Source: JABDOU01 sp041567895 (GTDB lineage: Bacteria; Actinomycetota; Acidimicrobiia; Spongiisociales; SHLN01). Taken from it: 64,000 nucleotides of DNA. The DNA lies in NCBI GenBank assembly GCA_041567895.1, contig JBFGAX010000004.1:19206-83205 (forward strand), read 5' to 3'. Below, piece by piece: positions 16,801 to 24,992 of the stretch (positions are counted from its first letter, which is position 1; each line of letters starts with the position of its first letter). A program made the position numbers and the translations under genes. The notes under the pieces were generated by a model. It did not search any database. It was not told where the DNA came from and saw only the letters and a program-made list of their open reading frames with translations.

Positions 16801-18224
16801 ACCCGCTCGGAGATGTCGTTAGCCGGTTCGCAAGAACTCATGGTCCGTTCACGACCGGTGAAGCAGCAGCAGCTCTCGGGTTGCCCGTCGCCGTCGTTGC
16901 CGAGGTGCTGGCACGCCTCAAGGGACGCGGGCAGGTAGAGCAAGGCGCCTTCCGACCTTCGGGGACGAAGACAGAATGGGTCAACCGGGAGGTCCTGCGT
17001 CGACTGAGGAGACGGTCCCTCGCGAAATTTCGCGACGAGCTCGAGCCGGTCGAACACCATGACCTCGCCAGGTTCATGCTCGGGTGGCATGGTGTGGGTG
17101 GAGGTTCCAATCGCATCGGCCGGTTGCACGAGATCGTCACCCAGCTGCAGGGAATGCCGATCCCCGCTTCGATCCTCGAGCGCGATGTCCTGGCGTCCCG
17201 GATGGAGTATCGACCAGATCTGCTCGATCAGCTCATGGCGACGGGTGAAGTTGTCTGGATCGGCAGAGGTCCGCTGGGAACCAGGGACGGAAGGGTTGCG
17301 CTGTATTTTCGAGATCAGGTTCCCCTCCTACATGCCCCCGACCTCGATGATGTGCCTGCGGGAGAACTCCACATCCGTCTTCGCGAACATCTGCGCGACC
17401 GGGGTGCATCCTTCTTTCGCGATTTGTATGACGCGGCTGGCGGCGGCAGTCCCGAAGACGCCCTGATCGCCCTGTGGGACCTCGTGTGGGCTGGTGAAGT
17501 CACCAACGACACCCTCGCTCCGCTGCGGGCCTACGGCTGGGGAAAGGCGCGAACGAGAGGAGCGGGTAGACCACGCGTTCCGTCTGCCGCCCCTCCCGCT
17601 GGTTCCGGGCGCTGGTACCTGGTGAGTTCTTTGCTACACGATGTTGCTCCGGCGGAGGCCGCCACGGCCAGAGGAACCATGTTGCTGGAGAGACATGGTG
17701 TGGTTGCCAGAAGCGTAATAGCCGGGGAGGGAACGCCCGGCGGGTTCACCGGTCTCTACCCCGTGTTCTCGGCAATGGAGGATATCGGCAAGGTGAGGCG
17801 CGGCTACTTCGTAGAAGGGTTGGGCGGCGCTCAATTTGCGTATCCGGGCGTCGTCGATCGCCTCCGGCTTCCGGGCGATGACGCGATTCATGTGGTTGCG
17901 GCGGCCGATCCGGCAAACCCGTTTGGCGCAACGGTTCCGTGGCCGGAAACCGAAGGGCGACCCTCACGCAGCGCCGGAGCCTACGTGATCCTGGTGGACG
18001 GCAAGCTTGCCGTGTTCGTGGAGAGGGGCGCCCGACGGCTCATATCGTTCACCGACGACTCGAATGTGATGCACCAGTCTGCGGCCGGCCTCAAGCGGCT
18101 GGCGGCACGCGTCAAGCGCTTGGAAATCGAGCTGATCAACGGCGACAAGGCGGGTGACACGGCGCTGGGTACAGTTCTCAAGGAAGCCGGATTCCGTCAC
18201 TCATACAAGGGACTGCGGGCTTGA
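13881..18224 (+). CDS. lhr: Lhr-type large ATP-dependent helicase
   Basis: The 1447-residue product is close to the length usual for Lhr (about 1500). Motif I APTGSGKT lies at residues 40-47, motif II DEVH at 163-166, motif III SATQRP follows near residue 200, and motif VI QRVGRAGHQ closes the second RecA domain. A long Lhr-specific C-terminal region with winged-helix and DEAD-associated domains follows. Lhr proteins move 3'-5' on nucleic acid and are linked to DNA repair in mycobacteria. The start is taken as GTG 13881, which gives the normal short lead before RAPTVAQ. No overlap with neighbouring genes. Confidence 0.93.
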   Translation: MDHFGPATRAWFTNTFRAPTVAQELGWEAIGRGEHTLIHAPTGSGKTLAAFLWSVDRLLSDSVPEDSDRCRVLYISPMKALAYDIERNLRSPLAGITNAAGRLGVETASITTALRTGDTPQEDRRRMARKPPDILLTTPESLYLLLTSQARSILTSIETVIVDEVHAMAGTKRGAHLALSLERMEEIVEKPPQRIGLSATQRPLSEIARFLGGGEHGEDGWIARPVTVVDAPRDKPLIVQISIPVEDMTDIGPAGPVDELERQPSRSIWPHMYPRILELIRQHRSTIVFSNSRGQAERIANQLNELAEEPVARAHHGSVSRSQRLEIEDALKRGELPAVVATATLELGIDMEAVELVILVEAPPSVASGLQRVGRAGHQVGAASRAAVFPKHRGDLLEAAVVVNRMLEGSIEETRIPANPLDVLAQQIVASVAVEDRDVEDLYAMIRRSAPYAELPLGPFEATLDMLAGRYPSDAFSELRPRVVWNRVDGTLSARPGARMLAVTNAGTIPDRGLYRVVSPEGGRVGELDEEMVYESRSGDTIILGSSAWQIIEITQDRVVVVPAPPGSAAQLPFWHGDAMGRPLELGRAVGTFVREIGALSEAEAVEMLESDFHLDAYAAANLARYLAEEKEATGTLPTDRTVVVERFRDEIGDWRLVLLSPFGSRVHAPWAMAASTRMRHDLGLDVDTMWTDDGIIFRFPDSDEPPDSAPLFVPPEELEELVLSETANSALFTSRFRESAGRALLLPRRRPGQRTPLWLQRRRAVDLLEVAKEFPTFPIVLETYREVLQDYFDLEAVTGILADIASRKIKVRDVETDGPSPFASSLMFDFISSYMYEYDAPLAERRAAALTLDRNLLSELMGEPELRQLLDPDAIHEVELSLQWLTETRTATSSEGIRDMLLDVGPLDIDEIRARSSNIDDLETVLDELEAEARIIKVSSRWAAIEDAARLRDALGYSLPQGVPQAFLEPIADPLGDVVSRFARTHGPFTTGEAAAALGLPVAVVAEVLARLKGRGQVEQGAFRPSGTKTEWVNREVLRRLRRRSLAKFRDELEPVEHHDLARFMLGWHGVGGGSNRIGRLHEIVTQLQGMPIPASILERDVLASRMEYRPDLLDQLMATGEVVWIGRGPLGTRDGRVALYFRDQVPLLHAPDLDDVPAGELHIRLREHLRDRGASFFRDLYDAAGGGSPEDALIALWDLVWAGEVTNDTLAPLRAYGWGKARTRGAGRPRVPSAAPPAGSGRWYLVSSLLHDVAPAEAATARGTMLLERHGVVARSVIAGEGTPGGFTGLYPVFSAMEDIGKVRRGYFVEGLGGAQFAYPGVVDRLRLPGDDAIHVVAAADPANPFGATVPWPETEGRPSRSAGAYVILVDGKLAVFVERGARRLISFTDDSNVMHQSAAGLKRLAARVKRLEIELINGDKAGDTALGTVLKEAGFRHSYKGLRA

Positions 18225-18246
18225 TCCCGATATCTAATCTCGGGAT

Positions 18247-18678
18247 ATGGGCATTACCGAAACATTTGCAAAGGTGGGAACCGGCGCACACGCGGCACTC
18301 TATAAGTTGTTGGGTGGCAGGTTTGTAGGAGCATCGGACGGTCCCGGAGGTCTGATCGTCGTAACGACCAAGGGAAGGAAAACGGGAAAGCTGCGGAGCC
18401 GGCCACTCGCCCATATGCGCGACGGTGAGAACTTGCTGGTGGTTGCATCGGCGGGCGGCTCGGATGAACATCCGGACTGGTACTTGAACATGGAGGCCGA
18501 CCCGCGCGTCACGGTCCATATTGCCGATCGTGAAGAACGCTATCGGGCTCGCATAGCCACCGGAAAAGAACGCGACGAGCTGTTCGCGCGATTCGTTGAA
18601 CTCAACAAGGCATTCGCCTCATACGCCGAAAAGACCAGCAGAACGTTGCCTGTCGTGGTCCTCGAGCCTGACCCCTAA
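18247..18678 (+). CDS. Deazaflavin (F420)-dependent nitroreductase family protein
   Basis: The 143-residue product shows the DDN/F420-type split-barrel signature: LIVVTTKGRKTGKLRSRPLA near residues 38-57, then DGENLLVVASAGGSDEHPDWYLNM, then a strand region with RVTVHI. The segment SAGGxxxxPxWYxNL is diagnostic for the actinobacterial family. Members transfer hydride from F420H2 to quinones or nitro compounds, but the substrate here is unknown. It starts 22 bp after lhr. It ends overlapping the convergent DUF4395 gene by four bases. Confidence 0.85.
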   Translation: MGITETFAKVGTGAHAALYKLLGGRFVGASDGPGGLIVVTTKGRKTGKLRSRPLAHMRDGENLLVVASAGGSDEHPDWYLNMEADPRVTVHIADREERYRARIATGKERDELFARFVELNKAFASYAEKTSRTLPVVVLEPDP

Positions 18679-19193
18679 CCGTCTCCTCCACGTGTCGTTT
18701 GGCCGATGACCGCTAGCGACGTCCTGGTCGGGGCACAAGCTTGGCAGATCGATTCCGGAATGACTCCGAGCTTCATGAGGCCATTGAATATCTTGCAGCC
18801 GAGGCAGTAACCAAACACGGATTCGAGCGTGGCGGCGAAGGTGATGGCACCGACGAGCGCGATGGCCGAGGTGAGCGAGCCAAATCCGTGATAGGCGACC
18901 ACGGCGCCCACCGAAAGCACTGCGCCGATACCCTGAGCGAAACGTTTAGGCGGGCCGGGCACGAAGCGGTGAACGACTGCCAGCCGGGGAGTGATGCCTC
19001 TCGTCACGAGCTGACCGAGGGGTGACAACGTGGGTCCTGTGAGTACCCGTGCCACGAATCCATAGGCGAGCACCCACAGAATCCACGACGAATGGGTGAT
19101 GAGAAACGCTGATGTCAGAATGACCACACCTGCAGCGACGAGGCGAGCGGAGCTTTCGTTTACCGGATCGGGAAAGGTGAATAGTTGCTTCAA
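18675..19193 (-). CDS. DUF4395 membrane protein
   Basis: The 172-residue protein begins with FPDPVNESSARLVAAGV, the typical DUF4395 opening, and has about four hydrophobic segments. The conserved motif FGYCLGCKIFNGLMKLG (near residues 128-145) carries two cysteines in CLGC, and two further cysteines follow in ICQAC. DUF4395 proteins often sit near thiol-redox or rhodanese genes, and a redox or metal role has been suggested, but function is not established. Neighbours here do not clarify it. The 19194-19452 stretch upstream holds no gene I can support. Confidence 0.85.
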   Translation of the reverse strand: MKQLFTFPDPVNESSARLVAAGVVILTSAFLITHSSWILWVLAYGFVARVLTGPTLSPLGQLVTRGITPRLAVVHRFVPGPPKRFAQGIGAVLSVGAVVAYHGFGSLTSAIALVGAITFAATLESVFGYCLGCKIFNGLMKLGVIPESICQACAPTRTSLAVIGQTTRGGDG

Positions 19194-19452
19194 AGTTCAG
19201 AGTCCTTGTTCGGAGGGGTGTGGGCTGACGGCAGGCGGAAGGGGCGGAACGCCCTAGGCCATGAGGTATGTCGTCAGACAACAACACGCAATGAGGGATC
19301 GGCACAAGGACCCTGTGCCAGGTGAGTGAGGTGATGGAGATGAGGTGGAGCTATCCATTGCGTGACCTTTGCGTCCGTACCGCAACTATAGGCCTAGTTT
19401 CTTGCAAATCCACCGGAGGTTTTCAGTAGGGAGAATCAACGCATCCTCATCG

Positions 19453-21183
19453 GTGCCGGCAGCGGTCGCCCTGATATCGGACGCTGCTCACGCTCTCAAT
19501 GAGAGGTTCTCTCTCGTCACCTCCCGGGCACAGCAACGTTTTGAGGATCAGGACTGGCGTGGTCAGCGAGCAGATTCTCTCGAACGTCTGGATCTGCACA
19601 CCTCTGCGGTGCGTCTAGCTGAGCGAGAACTCCGGGTGTTACTGGCGGCGGACATCACGAACCGTGATGTCTGGCGTTCGATCAAGACCGGATATGCCGC
19701 AGCGATGAATCACGAACGATCGAAAATACTGTCGTTCACCTTCTTCAATTCCATCACACGTCGCGTGTTCGACACCAGCGGCATCGACCCGGAGATCGAG
19801 TTCATTGCTCAACGGGTCGTTACGGGCGGATCGACAACGCCCGGGGCACATCTCCACACTTACGAACGTGGCAATCTGGTAGACCTCATCGAGAGCGTGA
19901 TGCTCGATTGCGGGTTCACCATCGGGTTTCGGGATGTACACGGCGATGTTGAGCGCGCCGCCGAACTGATCGAACGCCGCGTGCCGTACGAAATTCTCGG
20001 GCTGGAAATGATCCGATCGGTGCATTTCCGGGAACAAGCTGCGTATCGTGTCGGCCGGTTGAAAACCGGGTCGTCCTCGATTCCGTTCGTGGTCGCTCTC
20101 CGCAACGCGTCGCGTGGAATCATGATTGATGCCGTGTTGATAGGAGAATCTGCGGTCAGCATTCTGTTCAGCTTCACGAGGTCTCACTTTCACATCGACC
20201 ACGAAGCCGGGTACGAACTCGTGCCGTTTCTCCAGGACCTCATGCCGCGCAAGAGGCCTTCGGAGCTCTTCACCGCTATCGGGTATCACAAGCACGGTAA
20301 GACGCTTCTCTATCGAGAAATACTCGATCATCTTGAAGTCACGTCTCATCAATTCACCACGGCGCCTGGCACTCCTGGCCTCGTCATGCTCGTATTCGCC
20401 ATGCCAGACATGGATCTCGTCTTCAAAGTGCTCCGCGACCGCTTCAAGCCACCAAAACGCACAACAAGGCGGGAGGTGAAAGCGACCTACGAGCTCGTGT
20501 TCAAGCACGATCGCGCCGGACGGTTGATCGACGCCCAGGAGTTCGAGCATCTTCAGCTCTTCCGACGTCGTTTCGAGCCCGAGCTCCTTGCGGAGTTGCT
20601 CGAGGAATGCGGCTCTACGACGTCGCTCGACGGCGATCTCGTGACGCTCGAGCACGTCTATATAGAGCGCCGGGTCACACCCCTCAATCTGGTGGTCCAC
20701 CATCCACCATCAGCCGACGGCCCGGACGTGCCGGCAGCCGATCGCACAGCAGCCGTCATCGATTACGGCCAGGCCATACGTGACATGGCCGTGGCAAACG
20801 TGTTCCCTGGAGACCTGCTTCTGAAGAACTTCGGGTTGACACGCCACGGGAGGGTGGTGTTTTACGACTACGACGAGTTGGTACGCGTCACGGAGTGTGT
20901 GTTTCGCACCTTGCCTGAACCTCCGCCCGGCCATGAAATGGATGAAACGCCGATCTGGGGCGTTGGTCCTAACGACATCTTTCCAGAGGAGTTCGCGTCC
21001 TTTCTCGGACTGCCGCCCGGTCTACGTGAGGCCTTCATGGAACATCACGGTGATCTTCTGACACGGCAGTGGTGGCTGGGTATCCAGAATCGGATCGCAG
21101 CAGGAGAGCTGATCGAAATACCGCCGTACTCTGACGAGTTCAGGGTGAACCGGGAATACCTGCCAGAAAACAACTCCGAGTAG
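19453..21183 (+). CDS. aceK: Isocitrate dehydrogenase kinase/phosphatase
   Basis: The protein matches AceK along its whole length. NERFSLVTSRAQQRFEDQDW corresponds to the E. coli N-terminal segment, the ATP-site region reads TAPGTPGLVMLVFAMPD, and the catalytic stretch has FPGDLLLKNFGLTRHGR followed by VVFYDYDE. Start GTG 19453 gives 576 residues, matching the usual length of about 575; a TTG at 19369 would add 28 residues with no family support. AceK switches isocitrate dehydrogenase off by phosphorylation and on by dephosphorylation, sending carbon to the glyoxylate shunt. No icd, aceA or aceB gene is in the window. AceK is best known from proteobacteria, so its presence here may reflect transfer. 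Confidence 0.92.
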   Translation: MPAAVALISDAAHALNERFSLVTSRAQQRFEDQDWRGQRADSLERLDLHTSAVRLAERELRVLLAADITNRDVWRSIKTGYAAAMNHERSKILSFTFFNSITRRVFDTSGIDPEIEFIAQRVVTGGSTTPGAHLHTYERGNLVDLIESVMLDCGFTIGFRDVHGDVERAAELIERRVPYEILGLEMIRSVHFREQAAYRVGRLKTGSSSIPFVVALRNASRGIMIDAVLIGESAVSILFSFTRSHFHIDHEAGYELVPFLQDLMPRKRPSELFTAIGYHKHGKTLLYREILDHLEVTSHQFTTAPGTPGLVMLVFAMPDMDLVFKVLRDRFKPPKRTTRREVKATYELVFKHDRAGRLIDAQEFEHLQLFRRRFEPELLAELLEECGSTTSLDGDLVTLEHVYIERRVTPLNLVVHHPPSADGPDVPAADRTAAVIDYGQAIRDMAVANVFPGDLLLKNFGLTRHGRVVFYDYDELVRVTECVFRTLPEPPPGHEMDETPIWGVGPNDIFPEEFASFLGLPPGLREAFMEHHGDLLTRQWWLGIQNRIAAGELIEIPPYSDEFRVNREYLPENNSE

Positions 21184-21192
21184 TTTGCCAAC

Positions 21193-21978
21193 ATGCCAGA
21201 GGGAGATTCCATCTATCGTGCCGCCCGCTTGCTCGAGAAACGGCTCGTCGGTGAAGAGGTCGTCTCGGTGAGCGGAAGCCATCGCGCCGTGGCCGGATAT
21301 GGTCGTCGCCTCGTTGGCCGGACCGTTGAACGAATCGAAAACCACGGCAAGCATCTCCTCATTCACTTTTCCGGTGACTGGACCGCCAGATGCCACCTGA
21401 AAATGACGGGATCCTGGAACGTCTATCGTCCTGGTCAGGCCTGGACCAAAGAAGAAGGCGCAGCGCGATTCGTGTTGACGACGCCTGATTCCGTCGCGGT
21501 GTGCTTCGCAGCCCCCGACGTCGACATAAAACCGACCCCTTTGATCGCCGGCCAGATCGCCTATCTGGGACCTGATCTCACCGCTGACGAATTCGATGCC
21601 GAGGAGGCGCTGAGACGGGTTGAAGGGTCCAAAGCCAGCACGGTTTCAGATCTTCTACTCGACCAATCGGTGATGGCCGGTGTCGGAAACGTATTCAAGT
21701 CCGAGATTGCGTTTCTACTGGGCCTCAACCCGGCAGGCGATCCGTTGTTGCTGACCGCTGCCGATCGGGAGGCAATTGTGGAGGAGGCCCGGCGTTTGCT
21801 GCTCGTGAATCGCGAACTGCCGCGACGTGTCACCACGGGTGATACACGGCGACCCTATTACGTGTACGGGCGCAATAGGCAGGGATGTCGTCGCTGCCGG
21901 TCGAGGATTCGGTCTGGCAACGTGGGGGATCCGTCTCGCGTGACCTACTGGTGTCCTAACTGTCAAGGCACACCTTGA
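21193..21978 (+). CDS. Fpg/Nei-family DNA glycosylase (endonuclease VIII-like)
   Basis: The N-terminus MPEGDSIYRAARLLEKRL has the catalytic Pro2-Glu3 pair, and PEGDSI rather than PELPE places it with Nei rather than MutM. HGKHLLIHF supplies the conserved lysine. The helix-two-turn-helix reads LLLDQSVMAGVGNVFKSEIAF. The C-terminal zinc finger is CRRC...CPNC at about residues 232-258. It should remove oxidised pyrimidines and nick the abasic site. It starts ten bases after aceK and is probably co-transcribed. Nei2 of mycobacteria is the closest named relative I can think of. Confidence 0.9.
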   Translation: MPEGDSIYRAARLLEKRLVGEEVVSVSGSHRAVAGYGRRLVGRTVERIENHGKHLLIHFSGDWTARCHLKMTGSWNVYRPGQAWTKEEGAARFVLTTPDSVAVCFAAPDVDIKPTPLIAGQIAYLGPDLTADEFDAEEALRRVEGSKASTVSDLLLDQSVMAGVGNVFKSEIAFLLGLNPAGDPLLLTAADREAIVEEARRLLLVNRELPRRVTTGDTRRPYYVYGRNRQGCRRCRSRIRSGNVGDPSRVTYWCPNCQGTP

Positions 21979-22054
21979 ACTCGAGTGTGTCTCCCAGGCT
22001 TCTCAATCCGGTGTAGAGGGGGTAGGGCTCGCATATCCCGATAACCTCTGGCAG

Positions 22055-22945
22055 ATGACACAGATCGAAATCGTGGAGGTTGGTCCGCGCGACGGTCTGC
22101 AGAATGAGACTGTGGTACTCGATACGCCGGTCAAGGTCGAGCTGCTCGACCGTCTGGCTGATGCAGGCGCGACACGCATCGAGGCTGTGAGCTTTGCTCA
22201 CCCCGGATACGTTCCTCAGATGGCCGACGCAGAAGCCGTTATGGATGGAATCGTCAAGCGGTCCGGGGTTTCGTACATCGGACTTGTCATGAATGAGCGG
22301 GGGTATCGGCGTGCTGTGGACACATCCGTTGACGAACTCAACTTCTCCGTCAGTGCCACCGACGGCTTCAACCAGGCCAACCTATCGGCGACCGTGGAGG
22401 ACACCCTCGCATTCATCGAGAGTGTTGTCCCGGACGTGCGGCTTCCAACGACTGCGACAGTATCGGTCGTGTGGGGCTGTCCGTTCGACGGAGAGGTGGA
22501 GCCGGCACGTGTGGTCGAAATCGCATCGCGCCTGGTTGCCGCTGGGATTGACGAGCTTGCATTGGCAGACACGATCGGCGTCGCCAATCCCTGGGCGGTG
22601 CGGGGAGTGCTCGACGCGGTCTCAACAGTCACGGGAAGCGTTCCGCTCCGCGTCCACTTTCATGACACCAGAAACACGGGACTGGCTAACGCCTATGCCG
22701 CAATCGAATCCGGCGTTCGAGTTCTCGACAGCTCCGTGGGCGGTCTTGGAGGGTGCCCGTTTGCTCCGAACGCGACCGGCAACATCGCCACAAACGACCT
22801 GGTCTACATGGTCGAGCGAGCCGGGTTCGTGACCGGATTCGATCTGACCGCTCTCAATGAGATCACCCACTGGGTGGGTACAGAGCTTTCCATCGAACCG
22901 CCTTCGCTCGTCGCTCGCGCAGGTGGCTTCCCGAGGCGCTTCTGA
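22055..22945 (+). CDS. Hydroxymethylglutaryl-CoA lyase family protein
   Basis: The 296-residue TIM-barrel enzyme opens with IVEVGPRDGLQNE, the family motif holding the metal-binding Asp and catalytic Arg. It also has LADTIGVANP, the metal-ligand segment HFHDTRNTG, and the signature GLGGCPFAPNATGNIATND with the active-site cysteine. It should cleave HMG-CoA to acetoacetate and acetyl-CoA in leucine breakdown, or a close analogue. No other leucine genes are adjacent, so a different 3-hydroxyacyl-CoA substrate is possible. ATG 22055 follows a 76-bp gap. Confidence 0.88.
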   Translation: MTQIEIVEVGPRDGLQNETVVLDTPVKVELLDRLADAGATRIEAVSFAHPGYVPQMADAEAVMDGIVKRSGVSYIGLVMNERGYRRAVDTSVDELNFSVSATDGFNQANLSATVEDTLAFIESVVPDVRLPTTATVSVVWGCPFDGEVEPARVVEIASRLVAAGIDELALADTIGVANPWAVRGVLDAVSTVTGSVPLRVHFHDTRNTGLANAYAAIESGVRVLDSSVGGLGGCPFAPNATGNIATNDLVYMVERAGFVTGFDLTALNEITHWVGTELSIEPPSLVARAGGFPRRF

Positions 22946-22977
22946 AGCCGGGGACGACAGCTACGATGTGCGGCTCG

Positions 22978-23535
22978 TCAAACCTCGTCGTATCGAAAGC
23001 AATCGACGATGTGATCGTTCACAAGCCCGGTCGCCTGCATGTGCGCATACGCGATGGTGGGTCCGAAGAACTTGAAGCCGCGACGCTTCATGTCTTTGGC
23101 AAGCGACTCCGCGATCTCGATCTTTGCCGGAATTTCGGCCATGGATGCGAAGTCATGTTTGATCGGTTTCCCGTCAACCCAGCTCCAGAAGTAGTTCGAA
23201 AGAGAGCCGGCCTCCTCGATGACATCAAGAGCAGCACGTGCGTTGGTTACCGCTGAGTTGACTTTCAGGCGGTTCCGGACAATCCCTTCGTCCGAGAGCA
23301 ACGTCTCGATTTCCCCGGGGCCGAACCCGGCAACCTCTTCGATATCAAAACCGGCAAACGCTCTTCGATAATTCTCGCGTTTGCGAAGGATCGTTATCCA
23401 GCTGAGTCCGGCCTGGGCGCCTTCGAGAATGATGAACTCGAATAGCTTCTGGTCGTCGAAAACTGGCACGCCCCATTCGTCGTCGTGATATGCCACGTAC
23501 AACGGATCGTCGCCGCACCATTCGCATCTGACCAT
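22978..23535 (-). CDS. tag: DNA-3-methyladenine glycosylase I
   Basis: The 185-residue product starts MVRCEWCGDDPLYVAYHDDEWGVP (Cys4 and His17 are zinc ligands), with the helix-hairpin-helix region and the C-terminal zinc ligands in NDHIVDCFRY. The conserved core LFEFIILEGAQAGLSW and ILRKRENYRRAF are typical of Tag. It should excise 3-methyladenine from DNA. With Nei at 21193 it makes two base-excision glycosylases within 2 kb, although they are on opposite strands. It ends convergently with the HMG-CoA-lyase-like gene. Confidence 0.93.
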   Translation of the reverse strand: MVRCEWCGDDPLYVAYHDDEWGVPVFDDQKLFEFIILEGAQAGLSWITILRKRENYRRAFAGFDIEEVAGFGPGEIETLLSDEGIVRNRLKVNSAVTNARAALDVIEEAGSLSNYFWSWVDGKPIKHDFASMAEIPAKIEIAESLAKDMKRRGFKFFGPTIAYAHMQATGLVNDHIVDCFRYDEV

Positions 23536-23555
23536 GCCGCCAAGCTAGCCGGACG

Positions 23556-24992
23556 TCAGGACACCTGTCTCAATCCAAGATCCTGATCGCGCATGCTGGT
23601 GCGGACGTTGCCCTCGACCGAAGGCATCTCGAGGCGGAAGGTGCTCCAACCATCGTTGTATTCGTAATTGAGGTCGCCCCCCATGAGTCTCGCCAGCTGT
23701 CGGGAAACTGCGAGGCCCAGCCCCACCGAGGCAGTCACGCCGCTCCGTTTGTGGGCGCGTTCATAAGCTTCGAAAATGGCGTCTCGTCGATCTTCTGGAA
23801 CGCCGCTGCCATTGTCTGATACAAGGAGGAAGGTGGTCGGGCCGAGGCTGATCGACTCAACCCTGATGTGATCTCCTCCGTATCGGAACGCGTTCGTCAA
23901 GAGATTGCGGACGATTTGTTTGAAGCGGGTCGGGTCCACCCAGGCCGAGCTCGTGACCGAATCGAACTCAACTTGTTTGGCCCCCTCGTGCATGCGTGCT
24001 GCGGTTATCACGTCACTTACCATCGGTCCGAGATCGAGTGCTTCCTGCACGATGTTGACTTTGCCGATCTCTGCCCTCGCGGCAACGAGAAGATCCTCGA
24101 CCATGTTTGCCATTTCGCGACTCTCGTCGGCCATGAATTGAACGAGCTCCATACGCAACTCCTCGTCCAGGTCTGCGCCTTGTTCGATGAGCGATTCTGC
24201 GGATCCATAGATGGTGGTCAATGGGGTGCGTAACTCGTGGCTCACGGAGGCGAGGAATTCGTCTTTGGAGCGGATGACCTCTTCGAGCCTCCGTTCCGCT
24301 TCTTTGACCTTTGTGATGTCGACAATTCCGACAACGGCTTTGGAGAGGTCGGCGGTACCGTCAGGATTGCGTGGTGTCGACCAGTTCACAATTCCTGCCA
24401 TCGGCCGATTCATCATTTGGGTCGAGATCTCATATGTGGCGTTGGTCTGACCATTCCAGATTGCCGAGATGAGCGGTCGAAAGGCGGCACGTTCGGCCTC
24501 TTGCTGAAAGGTGTCCTCGTTCCACCTTGCCGTGAGCTGCTCCGGCGACGATATGCCGATCAGTCGGAGGGCGGCGTCGTTGGCGTCAACGATTTGCATG
24601 CTCAGAATGCCGATGACCAGATCATGGGGATGGTCGTCCAGATATTCCTCGAGATCGACGACGCCGAGGTCGCGCAGGCTGGTCACCCAGTGACCGACAT
24701 CGGTCTGGTCCATTTCCCACAGAGCGATCGGATTGTTCACAAAGAGATTGCGATAGTGGCTCTCGGATCGTTGAATGCGCTGGTTGGTGAGCTCTTGCCT
24801 GCGGTTGAGGACTTCGGCCATTTCCTGGCCGGAGATGGCCAGCGAACGTTCGAGAAGATATCGGTTGCGATCAGAGTCCTCGTAATACGCGGAAACTCTG
24901 TCGAGAAGCATGGCCCAGTCCTTGGCGTGCTTGGGCGGTTTGTCGAGCGAAAGGCCCATGCGTTTCAGCTGCCGGAGCAGCACTGCATTCAT
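23556..24992 (-). CDS. PAS-containing sensor histidine kinase
   Basis: The 478-residue protein is soluble in appearance. Residues about 35-80 form a helix or coiled coil, residues about 80-235 hold a PAS-type sensor region ending VVGIVDITKVKEAERRL, then a coiled linker leads to the H-box FLASVSHELRTPLTT with phosphoacceptor His252. The ATPase domain follows, with N-box NLLTNAFRYG and G-box VSDNGSGVPE. There is no receiver domain and no response regulator gene next to it. Its ATG overlaps the stop of the FIST gene (ATGA), so the two are translated together; FIST proteins sense small ligands, so it probably supplies input to this kinase. Confidence 0.9.
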   Translation of the reverse strand: MNAVLLRQLKRMGLSLDKPPKHAKDWAMLLDRVSAYYEDSDRNRYLLERSLAISGQEMAEVLNRRQELTNQRIQRSESHYRNLFVNNPIALWEMDQTDVGHWVTSLRDLGVVDLEEYLDDHPHDLVIGILSMQIVDANDAALRLIGISSPEQLTARWNEDTFQQEAERAAFRPLISAIWNGQTNATYEISTQMMNRPMAGIVNWSTPRNPDGTADLSKAVVGIVDITKVKEAERRLEEVIRSKDEFLASVSHELRTPLTTIYGSAESLIEQGADLDEELRMELVQFMADESREMANMVEDLLVAARAEIGKVNIVQEALDLGPMVSDVITAARMHEGAKQVEFDSVTSSAWVDPTRFKQIVRNLLTNAFRYGGDHIRVESISLGPTTFLLVSDNGSGVPEDRRDAIFEAYERAHKRSGVTASVGLGLAVSRQLARLMGGDLNYEYNDGWSTFRLEMPSVEGNVRTSMRDQDLGLRQVS

